Origin: Ascarosepion bandense
Taxonomy: Eukaryota; Mollusca; Cephalopoda; Sepiida; Sepiidae
Assembly: GCA_037127315.1 (NCBI GenBank)
Contig: JBBBDQ010001922.1
Span: forward strand, 381,001-445,000
Reading direction: 5' to 3'
Length of the DNA stretch: 64,000 bases
The position numbers were made by a program, and so were the translations under genes. The notes below the pieces were generated by a model. That model was not told the origin of the DNA, ran no database searches, and saw nothing but the letters and a program-made list of their open reading frames with translations. Below, piece after piece: positions 32,130 through 43,419 of this stretch; position 1 is the stretch's first letter; each line of letters begins with the position of its first letter.

Positions 32130-32959
32130 TATTACGGCTATCGGTCTGCTCATTCGAGACTACATTTACTTTAATATTTCACGAACATATGTTAAGTTTT
32201 GCTGTGTTCATGATATTGATATATTTATCACTTTAACCCGTAAATATAGCATATCTGGAAACTATATTTTTATCATACACACACACACACATTAAAAACG
32301 TTATTAGAAGGATACTTCGTATTTAAAAAAGACGTTTCATTTTTATTTATTAAACAATGTGTATTACGTCAATCATTTTGCATATTCGATAAATCTTAGT
32401 AAACTTACTCGCATGCACAAGCCAATAATACGCACTTCAATAAATAAAAATGGGGCGTCGTTTTTAAATACGAAGTATCCACAATAGTTATTATGAGTAC
32501 TTCATATAAGAAATAAACACCTCGTTAGTAATATTTATTTTGTCAAAAATAAATATTTGTTTGTGTGTGTATTTCTGGTGTCCAGACACCAGAATACTTA
32601 CATGGATAAATAAACCAAAGCTTCTCGTATAATATCGTGTGTAATATTTTTCTACATCACCAGGAGTGATTATTTCATAGGGAATAAGTAAATGTAACGT
32701 CCTTTTTGTATAGTAGCATAAAAATATTGAATTCGAATTATTCAATACCAAATAGAATGGTATTGCTTTCAGAAATATCAAAATCAGCAATTTTTTTTTT
32801 AATTTTAGAAGTATAATGTAATCAAAATTTTTTTTAAATATTGTCCATATATCGTTCATTCATTTACTTATGCTTTTTAAATTCTTTTGACTGCATTAGT
32901 AAAATCATATTACCTTGCCACCTGCTACTCGGTCCCCAAATATATGTATATGAGTATCT
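32130..32959. other. AT-rich stretch, nothing recognised
   Basis: A 122-codon minus ORF (32491-32859) is rich in I, L, Y and K and shows no motif; AT-rich composition explains it. A (CA)n sits near 32278. Confidence 0.5.
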
Positions 32960-32970
32960 TACGATTATCT

Positions 32971-33270
32971 CAGTCAGTCAGTTAAGTGCCATGCGCGATA
33001 CACGCTTGGGCGATCATGTCTCTTTCGAGACATGACTGACTGGGCAGAAAATTATCCGGCAGTAGGTTGCCATTGCTTTCTGCGGTAGACTGGTTGCCGA
33101 CCAAGGCTATACAACCCAATCTGTCCTATTATTTAATCCGTAACTGGAGGGAAGAGACGGATTAATACCTTTCCCAAGGGTATTTGCGCGTAAGTGAATG
33201 CAAGGAATTCGAACTCGTTTATCCGATTTCTCGTTCCGAGCCGATATCCACTGCGCCACAACGCACATCC
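32971..33270 (-). mobile_element. SINE-A, full length with perfect 11-bp TSD (minus)
   Basis: The 11-bp direct repeat TACGATTATCT flanks it exactly (32960-32970 and 33271-33281), which fixes its ends. The 5' end is GGATGTGCGTTGTGGCGCAG and the 3' end ...GGCACTTAACTGACTGACTG. At 300 bp this is the reference copy for the family in this window. A TSD of this length is the mark of LINE-driven target-primed insertion. Confidence 0.93.
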
Positions 33271-33281
33271 TACGATTATCT

Positions 33282-34004
33282 AGTTTGCCTATATCACTAT
33301 AACGTTATCATAAATATAAAAATGGCTTCATAAAAAAAAGGTATGTGTATATTTATAACAATTTATGGATCCTCTTCGAATTCCGAAAATATTTTTATCG
33401 ACATTTGTAAAGTTTTTTTAATATTTTTCTACTTTTTGAATCCTCAAAATAGTGTGTTACTGAAACACAGTGACTGGGTTTTATAAAATCAGTCTCTATT
33501 TAACCTAAGATGTTCGCAATGAAAACGTTTAAATTTTAGGCAGTTTACCTAATTTCAGAAAACTACATAAATTTTAGGTACACGCATGAGAATAACGTGC
33601 TGAGTATGAAAAGTTGGTAAATTTTAAGAAAAACAAATGTGTGGTACAGAGAATATTTATTTTGCAGTCCTTTTTTTACCATTAATATTCTTCACTCACA
33701 ATTAATTTGATTAATAACCAACGAATTTTAAGTCCTAATCGCCTATATATATATTTTTCTACATTGATAATAAAAATGTGTGTGCCTAATTTTCACATAT
33801 TGTATAATTCGACTGGAGGTCGTTTAATTTTTAAGCACGTTTTCAAAAGGTGCCATTTTAGCATAAACACGTTCTTTTTCTCAATGTGTATAAACGTGCT
33901 CTCACTCACACACACAGTATTGTTAAAATAGCAACGCAAAAATGCTACCATCATATGACACTATGGCTTGGCAACATTATTTTTATTTATTTATTCTTAT
34001 TTTT
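33282..34004. other. AT-rich stretch, nothing recognised
   Basis: No gene or repeat recognised. The ORF at 33707-33931 has no motif. Confidence 0.45.
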
Positions 34005-34005
34005 A

Positions 34006-34143
34006 TCATATCACCCCGAGCAAGGCGGTAACGCCACTGATGTGCGGGGGTCTACGTAAGAATGAAAAGATTAGAAAAGAGAAAACCGGAAACCACAGCC
34101 TAAACAGGGAACAAGGGATGAGCCTCTTCACCTGTTCAATAGT
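34006..34143 (-). mobile_element. SINE-B, 5'-truncated (minus)
   Basis: ATCATATCACCCCGAGCAAG to CTCTTCACCTGTTCAATAG, where it stops short of the GGGTGGAGTGTGAACCGGG head. The cut at the 5' side is typical of incomplete reverse transcription. Confidence 0.85.
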
Positions 34144-34144
34144 A

Positions 34145-35240
34145 TGTTCAAATGTATTATTATACCTTATCTTTGACACCCCAGCAATACCTCGGGATAT
34201 CACCAAGCTTTATTGGATGTTTTTATCACTTAATGTGAGGAAATGCCATCAATGCACACACACTTTTTCAAATAAATTTAGCTCGTAACTTCCATTCCTC
34301 ATGAATAAAACCTTTTTTCTTTTCTCTTTTATTCATTTTATTTACTTTTAATATACCTACCGTCCTTGATTGTCATAGGCCTGCCCAACATAGTTCACTT
34401 TCTGTTGAGCTACTCTGGCGCAAAGGGTGAGATTACTAACGGTCATAATAAAAATGATAACATTGATATCATTTCAAAAGAAGAAATCGCGCAAAGATCC
34501 TGTTCTGCGAGTCTTTCCTCACTTCATTCCTTGCTACTAGCAAGCATGGTATTCTTTGATAGTTCCGCTTTGTTCCAACTGATGTCACTCTACCTTCCAC
34601 TCTTCTCTACCACCTCCTCTGTCCCCTTGCTCTTCTCCCACCCTCCTTAACCAAAATGTCCGCATATTTGTAGCTCTTAGTAATGCCGGTACCTACCCAC
34701 AGATTAGGATAAGGTTTCCCTTGCGTTGAATAAATTTTGGCTGGTTGACGAGAGAAGCTGAACATGTTTGTTTTTTGTGAGTTCCTTATTTTCGGTTCGT
34801 TGTATGTGTGCGTGTGTTAATATCAGCCATATATTTGCCTCGTATCGTTTCATGAGTCTAAGTCCTTGTCGTGTCTGTTTGTATCTCTTGTTCTTATTCT
34901 TTCTTTTAATCCATCACATTAATCAGTTAATTTAACTTCCAGACCGTTAATTTTAATTGTTTCAGATCCTTTAATGCATCTGGCTCAAGGTGTAATTTGG
35001 TGGCATACAATATATATTTTCTTCCCACCACCCAAGACCCGCCAAGATATTATATAAATTTGTAATAAATGTAGAATTAATGTGTTTTGAACTGGGGCAA
35101 TTAGCAAGCAGGGATAAAGTTGCAGTAACATTCGATGTACCACCCAGCAATGTTCTCTTCCCATTCCCTGTTGAAATGTAAACTGAACTAGGAGTGGGGG
35201 ACTTACATGCTTTCTAATGAAATATGGTCATTCGTCTATT
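34145..35240. other. Spacer with one unassigned open frame
   Basis: The 94-codon plus ORF at 34366-34650 has mixed composition (ITNGHNKNDNIDIISKEEIA, then an S/L-rich end) but no family I recognise and no clear splice signals. The rest is AT-rich without features. Confidence 0.35.
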
Positions 35241-35254
35241 TCTTAAAGGCTTAC

Positions 35255-35525
35255 GGACAGATGTGCGTTGTGGATATCTACTCGGACTGAGAGATCGGTT
35301 TGCCGAGTTTGAATTCCAGTTGAATTCCTTGCATTCACTTATGCACAGATACCCTTGGGGAAAGGTATTAATTCGTCTCTGCCCTCCAATTATTGGGTTC
35401 TATAGCCTTGGCTGGCAACCATTCTACCACAGAAAGCAATGGCAACCTACTGCGGGATAATCTTCTGCCCAGTCAGTCATGTCTCTTTCGAGACATGATC
35501 ACCCAAAGCGTGTATCACGTGTGGC
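35255..35525 (+). mobile_element. SINE-A with perfect 14-bp TSD (plus)
   Basis: The direct repeat TCTTAAAGGCTTAC lies at 35241-35254 and 35526-35539. The copy lacks part of the A-box region (GATGTGCGTTGTGGATATC) and ends at CACGTGTGGC without the (ACTG)n tail. The intact TSD shows it was inserted in this shortened form or lost its tail inside the duplication. Confidence 0.9.
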
Positions 35526-35715
35526 TCTTAAAGGCTTACAACAACATTACATTGAAACACCGGTTCAAACACGATCATCGAAGTTAAGCAACAGTAACTT
35601 GATGGGTGACAGGTTGTGAAGGTGCTGTAAGATTGCTGGTGGTGTAAAAAAAATATTTGGGTTGGAATTGATAATCGGTAAGTAGTTAAAATTTATTTTA
35701 TTTATTCATTTTATT

Positions 35716-36540
35716 TTTTTTAATCATCTCACCCAAGCACTGCATTCTACTGCCACTGTTGCGCAGGGGGTTACATAGGGGAAAGTGATGAGAAAAAGTG
35801 GTTAGTTATAGGAAATGTCAGGAGGAGGGTAATTGACGGATGAGAATACCAAGAATGGGGGTGGAGTAGGTGGAGAAAAGAGCTTGTGAGAATGGATGCG
35901 AGTTAGTGAGATAGATGTCTATTGACCTTACATTTAAATTCCTGGAGATTCTAGCTGTCGGGGAAGCAAGTATATGGAAGGGAATTCCACAGGTAGGAAG
36001 TGCGTGAAAAAAAGGTGTTAGAGAGGAAATTGCGGTTATATTTTATCGGTTTCATTGTAAAAGGGTGGACCTTGTTGCTAATCTAGTCGCTCATGTAAAT
36101 TCATACCTAGGGAGCACCAGTGATCTACGTTCATTGGAGCAGAAGCCGTGAAAGTATTCGTAGAAGAGGCACAGGGAAGCCACGTCACGCCTGTGAGAGA
36201 GCGACTGCAGCCGAGCTGCCAAGTCGGTATCTGTCACATTACAGATTCTGTTGGATTCTATCAAGAACCCTGAGGTGAGTAGCAGGGGCACCTGACCAGA
36301 TGTGGCAGCAGTATTCACTACACGAGCGGATGGTAGATTTATATATATGCAGGATGAACTCAGACGGGAAAAACTTCCTGGCCCTGCACAGTGAACCGAC
36401 CTTTCTTAGCAGAGGATTTAGCAAAGGATTCGTTATAGTCATTCTACTTGAGGTCCGCTGAGAGTGTGAGGCTAAGGAGGCGTAGTGTTTTACTCTGAGA
36501 GGATAGCCTGTTCCATGCTAATGGAGGGTAGTTGTTATAT
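35716..36540 (-). pseudogene. LINE-J reverse transcriptase C-terminus, largest fragment
   Basis: On the minus strand, from about 36440 down: NPLLRKVGSLCRARKFFPSE, LHIYKSTIRSCSEYCCHIWS, GAPATHLRVLDRIQQN, then in the next frame DTDLAARLQSLSHRRDVASL, CLFYEYFHGFCSNE. These are the thumb and C-terminal motifs of jockey/CR1-clade LINEs (FF..E.L..YKS.IR...EYC.HIW.GAP; SL.HRRDVASL..FY.Y..G.CS.E). The ORF end (complement of GGAATTCCACAGGTAGG) and an untranslated tail ending in CTGCCACTGTTGCGCAGGG ... GGTGAGATGATT follow. Frameshifts make it non-functional. Confidence 0.85.
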
Positions 36541-36550
36541 TCACTGAGGC

Positions 36551-37717
36551 TATTATTTCCCAAACTTCTTTGCTCTGGGCTGCATTTTCGGAATAAAAAT
36601 TCGCTCGTACCTCACAAAAAAGAAGTCCCGATGAAAAGGTGCAATCAACCCTACAACAAAGGAAATCCAGATAGTGTTTAAGGGAGATAACCAAGGACTC
36701 AGAACATTAGGAGAATACTAGATTGCTATGTGATGTCGGTTCTTCAATATAGGCAGTGAATGTTGGACAATATCAGAAGTAAAGGAAAAACTTGAAGCAG
36801 TGGAAAGGTGGATCTGCAGAAGGATGCTGTGGATATCATGGACCGAGCATGTAAGCAATGACGAGGTTTTGGAAAGGATGGAGACGAAAAGGAAATTAAT
36901 ACTGAGCATCAGGAAGAGACAACTAAAGTTCCTGGGACATGCAATGAGGAAGGAGGGCTTGGAGAACCTGTTACTAACAGACCAGATAGAGGGAGAAAAG
37001 AGACGGAGCATAGCAGCGGATAACATGTTTAAAAGACCTGATCAGGTAGATGACGGAACGAGGGTTGCATGGTGTAACAGGTGAAAGCGTACTAAGTGCC
37101 ACCAGGGACAGGGAGATGTGGAAAGCCATGATTGCCCACGTCCTGAAAGGACATGGCATATAAAAGAAGTTACTACATTCTTAATACTTGATATAAATAA
37201 TTATTGACCAATGTTATCATTGTGATATTTTTGCATTATAACTATTTATACTGCAATTAAAAGTAAATCATAATAATATTTTAAATGTTGAAATTATTTT
37301 TACTTTCCAAAAATCATTTATTTTTGGAATTAAAATTTACTCACGCCTCGCCAAATAGAAATTCTGTTGAAAACGCTCAAGAAACCCTCCTGCAAAGAAT
37401 GTCTAGAGGGGGGCTTAAAGGGAAATAATCGGATTCGACGTCAGCGCATTGTCATTGATAACTCTCTCCTCCAATTTGCGAACCCTAGTTATTATATTCT
37501 TAGTACTTGATAAAATGCGAAATTATCAGTGATACAATCGGTCAATAATTATTTATAACTATTTATACTGCAATTACAAGTAATCCATAATTTAAAATTT
37601 TAAAATCATATCTATTTTTGGTATATGAATCTTTAAAAACTATTTCTAAATATTTCATTGTGTTTCAATGTCCGCCTCAATCGTTATCCTCTTCAGCCGC
37701 ACATCTGGGAACCACTG
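36551..37717. mobile_element. hAT element with LINE-R insertion and 8-bp TSD
   Basis: The left end TATTATTTCCCAAACTTC and right end CATCTGGGAACCACTG match hAT inverted ends (CAGTGGTTCCCA.A). Flanking 8-mers ACTGAGGC (36543-36550) and ACTTAGGC (37718-37725) agree at 7 of 8. Inside, a ~150-bp segment is repeated (37176-37330 and 37498-37630; shared TTAT..ACTATTTATACTGCAATTA and CTTGATA), suggesting a tandem internal duplication. The LINE-R copy at 36717-37169 interrupts it. No transposase remains. Confidence 0.65.
36717..37169 (+). pseudogene. LINE-R C-terminal fragment (plus)
   Basis: A long frame reads ERWICRRMLWISWTEHVSND, EVLERMETKRKLILSIRKRQ, LKFLGHAMRKEGLENLLLTD, then a basic linker and KRPDQVDDGTRVAWCNR. 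The usual WFYRRMLRISW has changed to WICRRMLWISW. It ends with CCACGTCCTGAAAGGACATG and GCATATAAAAGAAG. It is truncated at the 5' side (LLCYVMSV-type start at 36721) and lacks the palm, so it is inactive. Confidence 0.85.
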
Positions 37718-38059
37718 ACTTAGGCTAAAATATCCTTTGGAAACGGAGAAACACCTCCTTGTCCCTTCCTACTGTGGGTTGTAGTAAGACTTGTCTCAAA
37801 CTATTATCTTCCAAAAAAATCTAAATCACAATCTAAAATATTTGATGGCTTATCAGCTGTATGTAAATTTAGGAAAAATTCCCACAGAACAGATTAAAGG
37901 CAAGAAAACGAGACAAATTCTACTTGGCGAGACCTGGATGGCGGAGATACAGCAAAGAGACATTTATTAAAAGATTTATTAAGAGCTAGAAAAGACAGGA
38001 AAATGTGAAGAGCTATATGCACGAATATTCGTACTTACTGACTAGTTCAGACAGCAAAA

Positions 38060-38160
38060 GGTGGAGTAAGAAGAATAAAAAAAAAATGCTCAGTTATAAA
38101 AAATAGGAAGTTGAGGAGAATCATGATCGCATATGTCCTGGGGTGACATGGCATATATTA
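38060..38160 (+). mobile_element. LINE-R 3' end, diverged
   Basis: AATCATGATCGCATATGTCC then TGGGGTGACATGGCATAT matches the LINE-R 3' terminus with decayed hairpin. Upstream (37880-38050) may be further decayed LINE sequence (AGAACAGATTAAAGGCAAG resembles the QIEG.R region). Confidence 0.5.
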
Positions 38161-39885
38161 TAAACCCTAACTTTTTAAATAATTTTATATTTCCTGTTTT
38201 CAGTTTATTATTTTTTATTGTTTCGTATCTGTTTGTCTGTTTTTGTTCGATATTTGTTCACCATAATTTCTTGGCATTTAGAAGACAATTCTCCACTGAG
38301 GCTGAATGTGGCACAAGGCCGATTATTAATGTGGCATCTCCGAGCCCGTAAGCTCGGGCAAAAATTTCCCGTAAACCATGCATAAGGCAGGGTCGGACTC
38401 TCGTCTAATTTCGGCATAGCCTCATCTGTGTTCTTCTGTCCGAAAAGAATTGACGGCGTTTACTGTCTTATCATTATTTTCCCCTCCTATCTTTCTCTCA
38501 CACTCTCATCTTATTTGTGACATGAAGATTCTTTGAAGAATTTAACCACAAAAAAATCTGGATTCAATTGCTTCGAACACAAGAGAATACGTTCGGTTCG
38601 TTTGTGCCGTTCGCATTCCTTAGACTTTAAAGCAGCAACTTAGATGTGTCTAAGATCGATTCTGCAACCTTCTCCACTTGTACAGTTTGTGCAAAGAAAC
38701 AGGTTTCTTTTTTTCTCCCCACTAAAAATGATGGCAGACAAAAGGATTATTCGTTTTGCCAGAATATGGAATCGCCTGTTTTACACGGGTTACTGGTAAT
38801 GATTAGTGCCGATCAGGTTTGCTATCCTACTTCATTTACAACCATTTCCCGGGAAAAGAATTACAGAAATTTCAACAAGTCCTCTGTTTCCATACAGATT
38901 GTACAAGCGAATAACTGAAGAAGGTTGTATTTGTTGAAACGTGGTAAGGAGAGACAAAAATGTTCAGTTCTTCGATAAATGAAACATTACTTTTATTTAT
39001 TCTTCGTTTTTCGGTTTTCCGTTTTCACCAGCAGTTCTAATATTTGATAAACAAATGTTTTATCAGTTTATCAATGTGTCGAGACAAGGATACGCAAGCA
39101 ATTGGCTGTTTTGCAACATTTAGTTTTGTTTTTAACATGACAAAATAAAACGGTTATGAAAAAAATGACACACTCGCTGAATATTGGAAATAAATAGGGA
39201 ATTTATTATTGTGGAAATCTGAGTACAGCGAACAGTTGTGAATGGTGAATAAGGACGTGGTTATGAAGAGCTTATCAAGTCCTCGGCTCCTGCCAGATGT
39301 TCCTGTCACTTGCTGACCTTATTCCACATGCAAAAATCAAACACTTAAATTGTTCATCTGTGATGTTGAAAATTTTTAACCGTTCGCATTGCTTGTTGAC
39401 GAATCCTGAGTAATTCGTAAAATCATCTGTATCGCAAGAACATACCCAAGATGTTTTCTAGGGTTTGCCACTAACTCCGCAGTAGTTGGAGGCGACTATT
39501 TCTTTCAGATTCTGTCGGCTACTAACTTTTCTATGTTATTTGCGCTTGTCAAGTCCGAAGTGGCTTAAAGTTGGTCTTCCCGTTTCCGTCACGTTTTAAG
39601 TGTCTTGTGGCTGTCAGTAACAATGCGACTTTTTCACGCACTCAGAATTGTAATTTATGGCTAACGAGTGTACAGCTGTAAAATATCTGAGAATTATTAG
39701 CAGTTTACTCACAGGTTATCCCTGCCCTTCGATCGTGACAGGTGCTAATATATATTCTTGACTATTCGATGACGTAATTCTTGCAAAAAAGTAAAATACG
39801 GCGTTATTGAAGAGCAAACATGCGGCAAAAGGTTTCATAGCTGGTAGTAAAGAGAATAAATCGAATTATCTAAACATATATTGTT
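38161..39885. other. Unique-looking spacer
   Basis: No family-level match. The 90-codon plus ORF at 38646-38918 (with STCTVCAKKQVSFFLPTKND) has no domain I recognise. A hairpin-like GAGCCCGTAAGCTCGGGC sits near 38342. Otherwise nothing to report. Confidence 0.4.
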
Positions 39886-39887
39886 AA

Positions 39888-40213
39888 ATAAAGCAGACAA
39901 TGAATATCTATGCTTAATCATGAGCTGTTCTAAACATCGTATTTTGGTTTTAAATTTCTGCTGGAAATCGACAAATATTGTCTAACATTTGGATATTGTT
40001 TTACGCTGGTTTTACACTTTCGTCTTACATGAGCCATCTTTAGAGAGGTTGCAGGGATATAAATATATTGATATCCACCATAATCAGTGTAATAAAACAA
40101 TATTCAAATGTTAGACAATTTCGTTTTTATTTCCACCAGAAATTAGTCGAAATACGATGTCTAGAACGGCTCATGTTTGAGCATAATACATTTGTCTGTT
40201 ATATATATAACGG
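39888..40213. repeat. Long imperfect inverted repeat with hammerhead-like centre
   Basis: The left arm (about 39888-40010) and right arm (about 40085-40213) are inverted copies of ~120 bp with mismatches and an 11-bp insertion. Paired words include ATGAGC(T/C)GTTCTA, AAATACGATGT and TCTAACATTTG. Between them, on the minus strand, lies CTAAAGATGGCTCATGTAAG then ACGAAAG, a degenerate form of the core better kept at 63896-63921. The window ends inside a second copy of the family. Confidence 0.65.
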
Positions 40214-40225
40214 TATTTTTTTATA

Positions 40226-40558
40226 ATGGAGAGAATGTTAGCAGGTAGTGTATTTTCTTCGAATCTCTTTAGTTTGATTGTTGCTTTTATCGCTATATCC
40301 ATTCTGAGGTTTCCAAGATTGATAAGCAGGTCACAGGCAGATTATCTTGAAGTAATACAAGGAAAGGTTATTCTTTTAACTTTATATTTAAACTTTTTTT
40401 TTTTTTTAATTCAATTTAAAATTCTCCTTGGATTTGGAAACAGTTACGTCATCATGGCGTTTGATGATGTCACTATGATGTGCATAATTTTTAAGCCTCA
40501 ATTTCAAATTTGTCACTATTTTGTATTCTGCCAATGTAACTTAGCTAGAGATCTATGA
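40226..40558 (+). CDS. Unassigned 110-codon open frame
   Basis: An ATG in a fair start context (ATAATGG) is followed by a hydrophobic segment (SNLFSLIVAFIAISILRF) and RLISRSQADYLEVIQGK, with a donor-like AAG|GTTATT at 40366. Beyond that, poly-T gives a run of F. If real, only the first ~47 codons would be exon, with a signal-anchor-like start. It starts 13 bp after the inverted repeat, so it may belong to that element. No homologue is known to me. Confidence 0.15.
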   Translation: MERMLAGSVFSSNLFSLIVAFIAISILRFPRLISRSQADYLEVIQGKVILLTLYLNFFFFLIQFKILLGFGNSYVIMAFDDVTMMCIIFKPQFQICHYFVFCQCNLARDL

Positions 40559-40844
40559 TTATTGGCCCCTTTTTATTTTTGTCCCCATTTTTTTTTTTTT
40601 TTTTTTTTTTTTTGTTTAATTCCTCCTCTCCTTCGTTAGGGGACCAGAAATGTCGGTTCTCTGGTGAATGCAGGAGAGCTTTCGTTTCTCAAGTGTTGTT
40701 TTGTTTTTTTCCTATTTGTTGTTGTTCGAATGATTAGTTTTAATTCATCTAAGTCCTGCATTAATTTCATCCTGTTAACTGATATGATTGCCATAATTAA
40801 GGATTAAGGTGCATTTACTCACATTATTTAAAGTTTCTTATCTA

Positions 40845-41205
40845 GGCTGTCCATAAAGTTTATGTGCACTTTTAAAAATGTATAACTTTATTTGTATTTG
40901 CAATAGAAATAATTTGTACAAAGGATTAAAAAGTAAATTTAGATATTTTTAAGGTTTTATTGAAATTTTATTTAAGTTTCCACATGTCCTCCATCATTAA
41001 CAATACAAAAGGTAATACGATTTTGCAGTTCATATTTTTTCACTGATCTAAAAATTGCTGCAAATTTCATGGTAAAGAATTATTCAGTAACTATACTTAA
41101 AACTAGGAACATTAAACTTCATAACATTTTTCACAATTTTTTTTTTCTATCACAAATACAAATAGCTTAAATTTTTTTAAATTGCTCACGGACTTTATGA
41201 ACACT
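40845..41205. mobile_element. mariner/Tc1-type MITE
   Basis: The left end after TA reads GGCTGTCCATAAAGTTTATG and the right end inverted reads AGTGTTCATAAAGTCCGTGA. The shared TCCATAAAGT-type end is typical of a mariner-group inverted repeat. The ~360-bp element has no ORF and its ends have diverged. Confidence 0.55.
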
Positions 41206-41479
41206 GTGTGTGTGTATGTAGTATTGCTCATGTTATAAATATTCTTTGGTGCTTTCATTTTATGGTGGTAGTAAGAATGTGGTCTTTTGGTGCAAGGAAT
41301 ATTATACAGTTTGTTTGGGTCAATGATTGTGATTAGCTAAGTTTAATATGACAGGCTGATCAGTCTTCGGTATACCCCATTTTTGGCCTTCTGTCACTTT
41401 TTCTGTTAACACACATATTATGTACCTGCATTTTTTTTTTGTTTTTGTTTTTTTTTCGCTTTCAGTTATATTTAAATTT

Positions 41480-41890
41480 TGTTTATAACAGAATTGGGTA
41501 AAAAATAGCCTGACTGACCGGATCTTAAACCTTGGGTGAAAACCAGTCTAAGAGAAGAACATTTCTGAATTCAAAACCAAAGAGGTCGGAAACTGAACCG
41601 GCTCCTTCACCACAACGTGGTCTGGTGAGGAGGGTAAATGGAATCCCAGCAGCACAAAAAATGAATAAATAACAAAAACAGAAAAAAAAACGAGCTGGCA
41701 AAGGGCGGACGAGCTCATCAGTTAACGGCAATCCGCGCCTAACTATGGGTTAAAAAGTGCAAGTCGAGGCCAACTGCCCCAGATAACGCAATTCTTACTT
41801 TGAGACACTTCACTGGTTGACTCGATTTTTGGTCACACCAAGCGAGGTGATTACGACCATATCCCCCGAAGACAGGGGTCAATCAGTCGT
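41480..41890. repeat. Unresolved GC-richer interspersed repeat
   Basis: GCGGACGAGCTCATCAGTTA, CGGCAATCCGCGCCTAACTA and TGGGTTAAAAAGTGCAAGTC stand out from AT-rich flanks. The words CTAACTATGGGTTAAA resemble the SINE-A middle block (AGTTATGGGTTAAATAACAGG), so this may be a distantly related SINE. The minus ORF at 41525-41731 is not convincing. Confidence 0.35.
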
Positions 41891-41943
41891 GGTTTGTGAA
41901 CGCGTTAAAGCTTTTTTTTTTTTTTTTTTTCTTTTTGCATTAT

Positions 41944-42410
41944 GTGTCGTGTCGTGTCCCTTTAGGACGTAAGCGATCATAGACATCCACTTGGCTCTCT
42001 CTCTCGTCGCTCTCAATATTTTCCCTCTTGGTATCTTTCCCAAACCCCGCCATCCATTTGCTCAGGCCTATCAAGTAGGTCTCGTGCTGATTTTCCCCTG
42101 TCTCTCTTTTCTGTCATGTGAGTATTATCTCCTCCAGGCCCTCCTTCATTAGGTGTTTCAGGAAACTCAGCTGTCTCTTCCTGATGTTAAGTATAAGTTT
42201 TCTTCTCGTTTGCATCTTCTCCAACACCTCATCGTTGCTCATGTGTTCAGTCCAAGGTATCCTCAGCATCCTTCTGTAGAACGACATTTCTGCTGCCTCA
42301 AGCCTCTCCTTCATCCTTGATGAGATCGCCCAGCATTTTCTTCCATACAGAAGGACAGATATCACATAATAATCCAGCACTCTGTTTCCTATGAGATTTT
42401 ACTGTCTCTT
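41944..42410 (-). pseudogene. LINE-R C-terminal fragment (minus)
   Basis: A frame of 88 codons reads LDYYVISVLLYGRKCWAISS, MKERLEAAEMSFYRRMLRIP, WTEHMSNDEVLEKMQTRRKL, ILNIRKRQLSFLKHLMKEGL, EEIILT. This is the best-kept upstream part of this conserved region (the YVxSVLLYGxECW block is visible). It then shifts frame toward the 3' end (CACGACACATAATG complement). Truncated and inactive. Confidence 0.85.
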
Positions 42411-42452
42411 ACTATTCTGCTTAAAAGCATAATTAAAATATTTGCTAAAATT

Positions 42453-42483
<31 letters not shown>

Positions 42484-43419
42484 TCTTCGTATGATTTGAT
42501 TTCTAATATGTTTTTATACCCGAGGCTGTTTTGCGCGACAGTTTATTTTTAGTCACATAAAAGGTGTTAGAAATCAATACCTCAGTTACTAAAAGAGCAA
42601 AGTTAATTAATAGTTTTACGCGAGTATAAAAAAAAAAAAGGCCATCCCCTTCATATTATCCTGGATAGGGTTTCACTGAATAGTAGGGAGCGTAATTTTG
42701 AGCGTACGATTTTTAACAAAAAATGCATCTTATCTGCTGCACAATACGATGTGCACCTTATTTTATCGTGTTCCTTATTTAATTTTTCATTTAGTTAAAT
42801 GTTAACCGGATTCCTGATAGAGGATATATTTTTTTTTAAATATAGCAAGCTTTCCATATCAATTAAAGATTTAGGGTGTTTTGTTTTTTTTCTAATCAGT
42901 AGCAACTATCGTATACTTATAACTTATTCCAGTAGTTAAAACAATTTAAATAAGACTAGTTATTTGCACGTAATGGTAACTCAAAGAATTCAACTGGAAT
43001 TCGGACTCTGCACCCCGAATTAATGAAAGACTGGTCCTTTAGAGACACTTGCTTGATTAGCAAATCAACTTATGTGCTTTTATATTCTGAAATGCATAAA
43101 TAAAAGATTTTTTTTTTCTTTTTTAACATTTTTGGAAGGAGCATTCGACTGTAGCTGCAAAAGATAAAATTTGCATCAATAAATTCTGTTTACATTGGAT
43201 TGCGTCATGAATCACTTTAGGCAATTTTCTTAAATCTTTCTCATGGTCTTTATTATTATTATTATCTCGGGGGCACTTTCGTTGTTTCATTATTTATTAA
43301 ATTGTTATAAACGCTTCATACTTTTCAGTTTCCTTTGTGGTATCATTTCGTCTTGTGAATCACATGTTCCCAAATTTATTTACTTGGGTTTTCGCTCTTT
43401 TTTTCCCGAAGTAAGTAAA
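42411..43419. other. AT-rich stretch, nothing recognised
   Basis: Poly-T near 42450-42475 and 43108. No coding or repeat signal recognised. Confidence 0.5.

Noticed and set aside
32491..32859. 122-codon minus ORF
   Set aside because: Composition I/L/K/Y/F as expected of AT-rich DNA; no motif and no splice or start context.
33968..34288. 106-codon plus ORF
   Set aside because: Overlaps SINE-B in antisense and continues into AT-rich spacer; SINE-derived.
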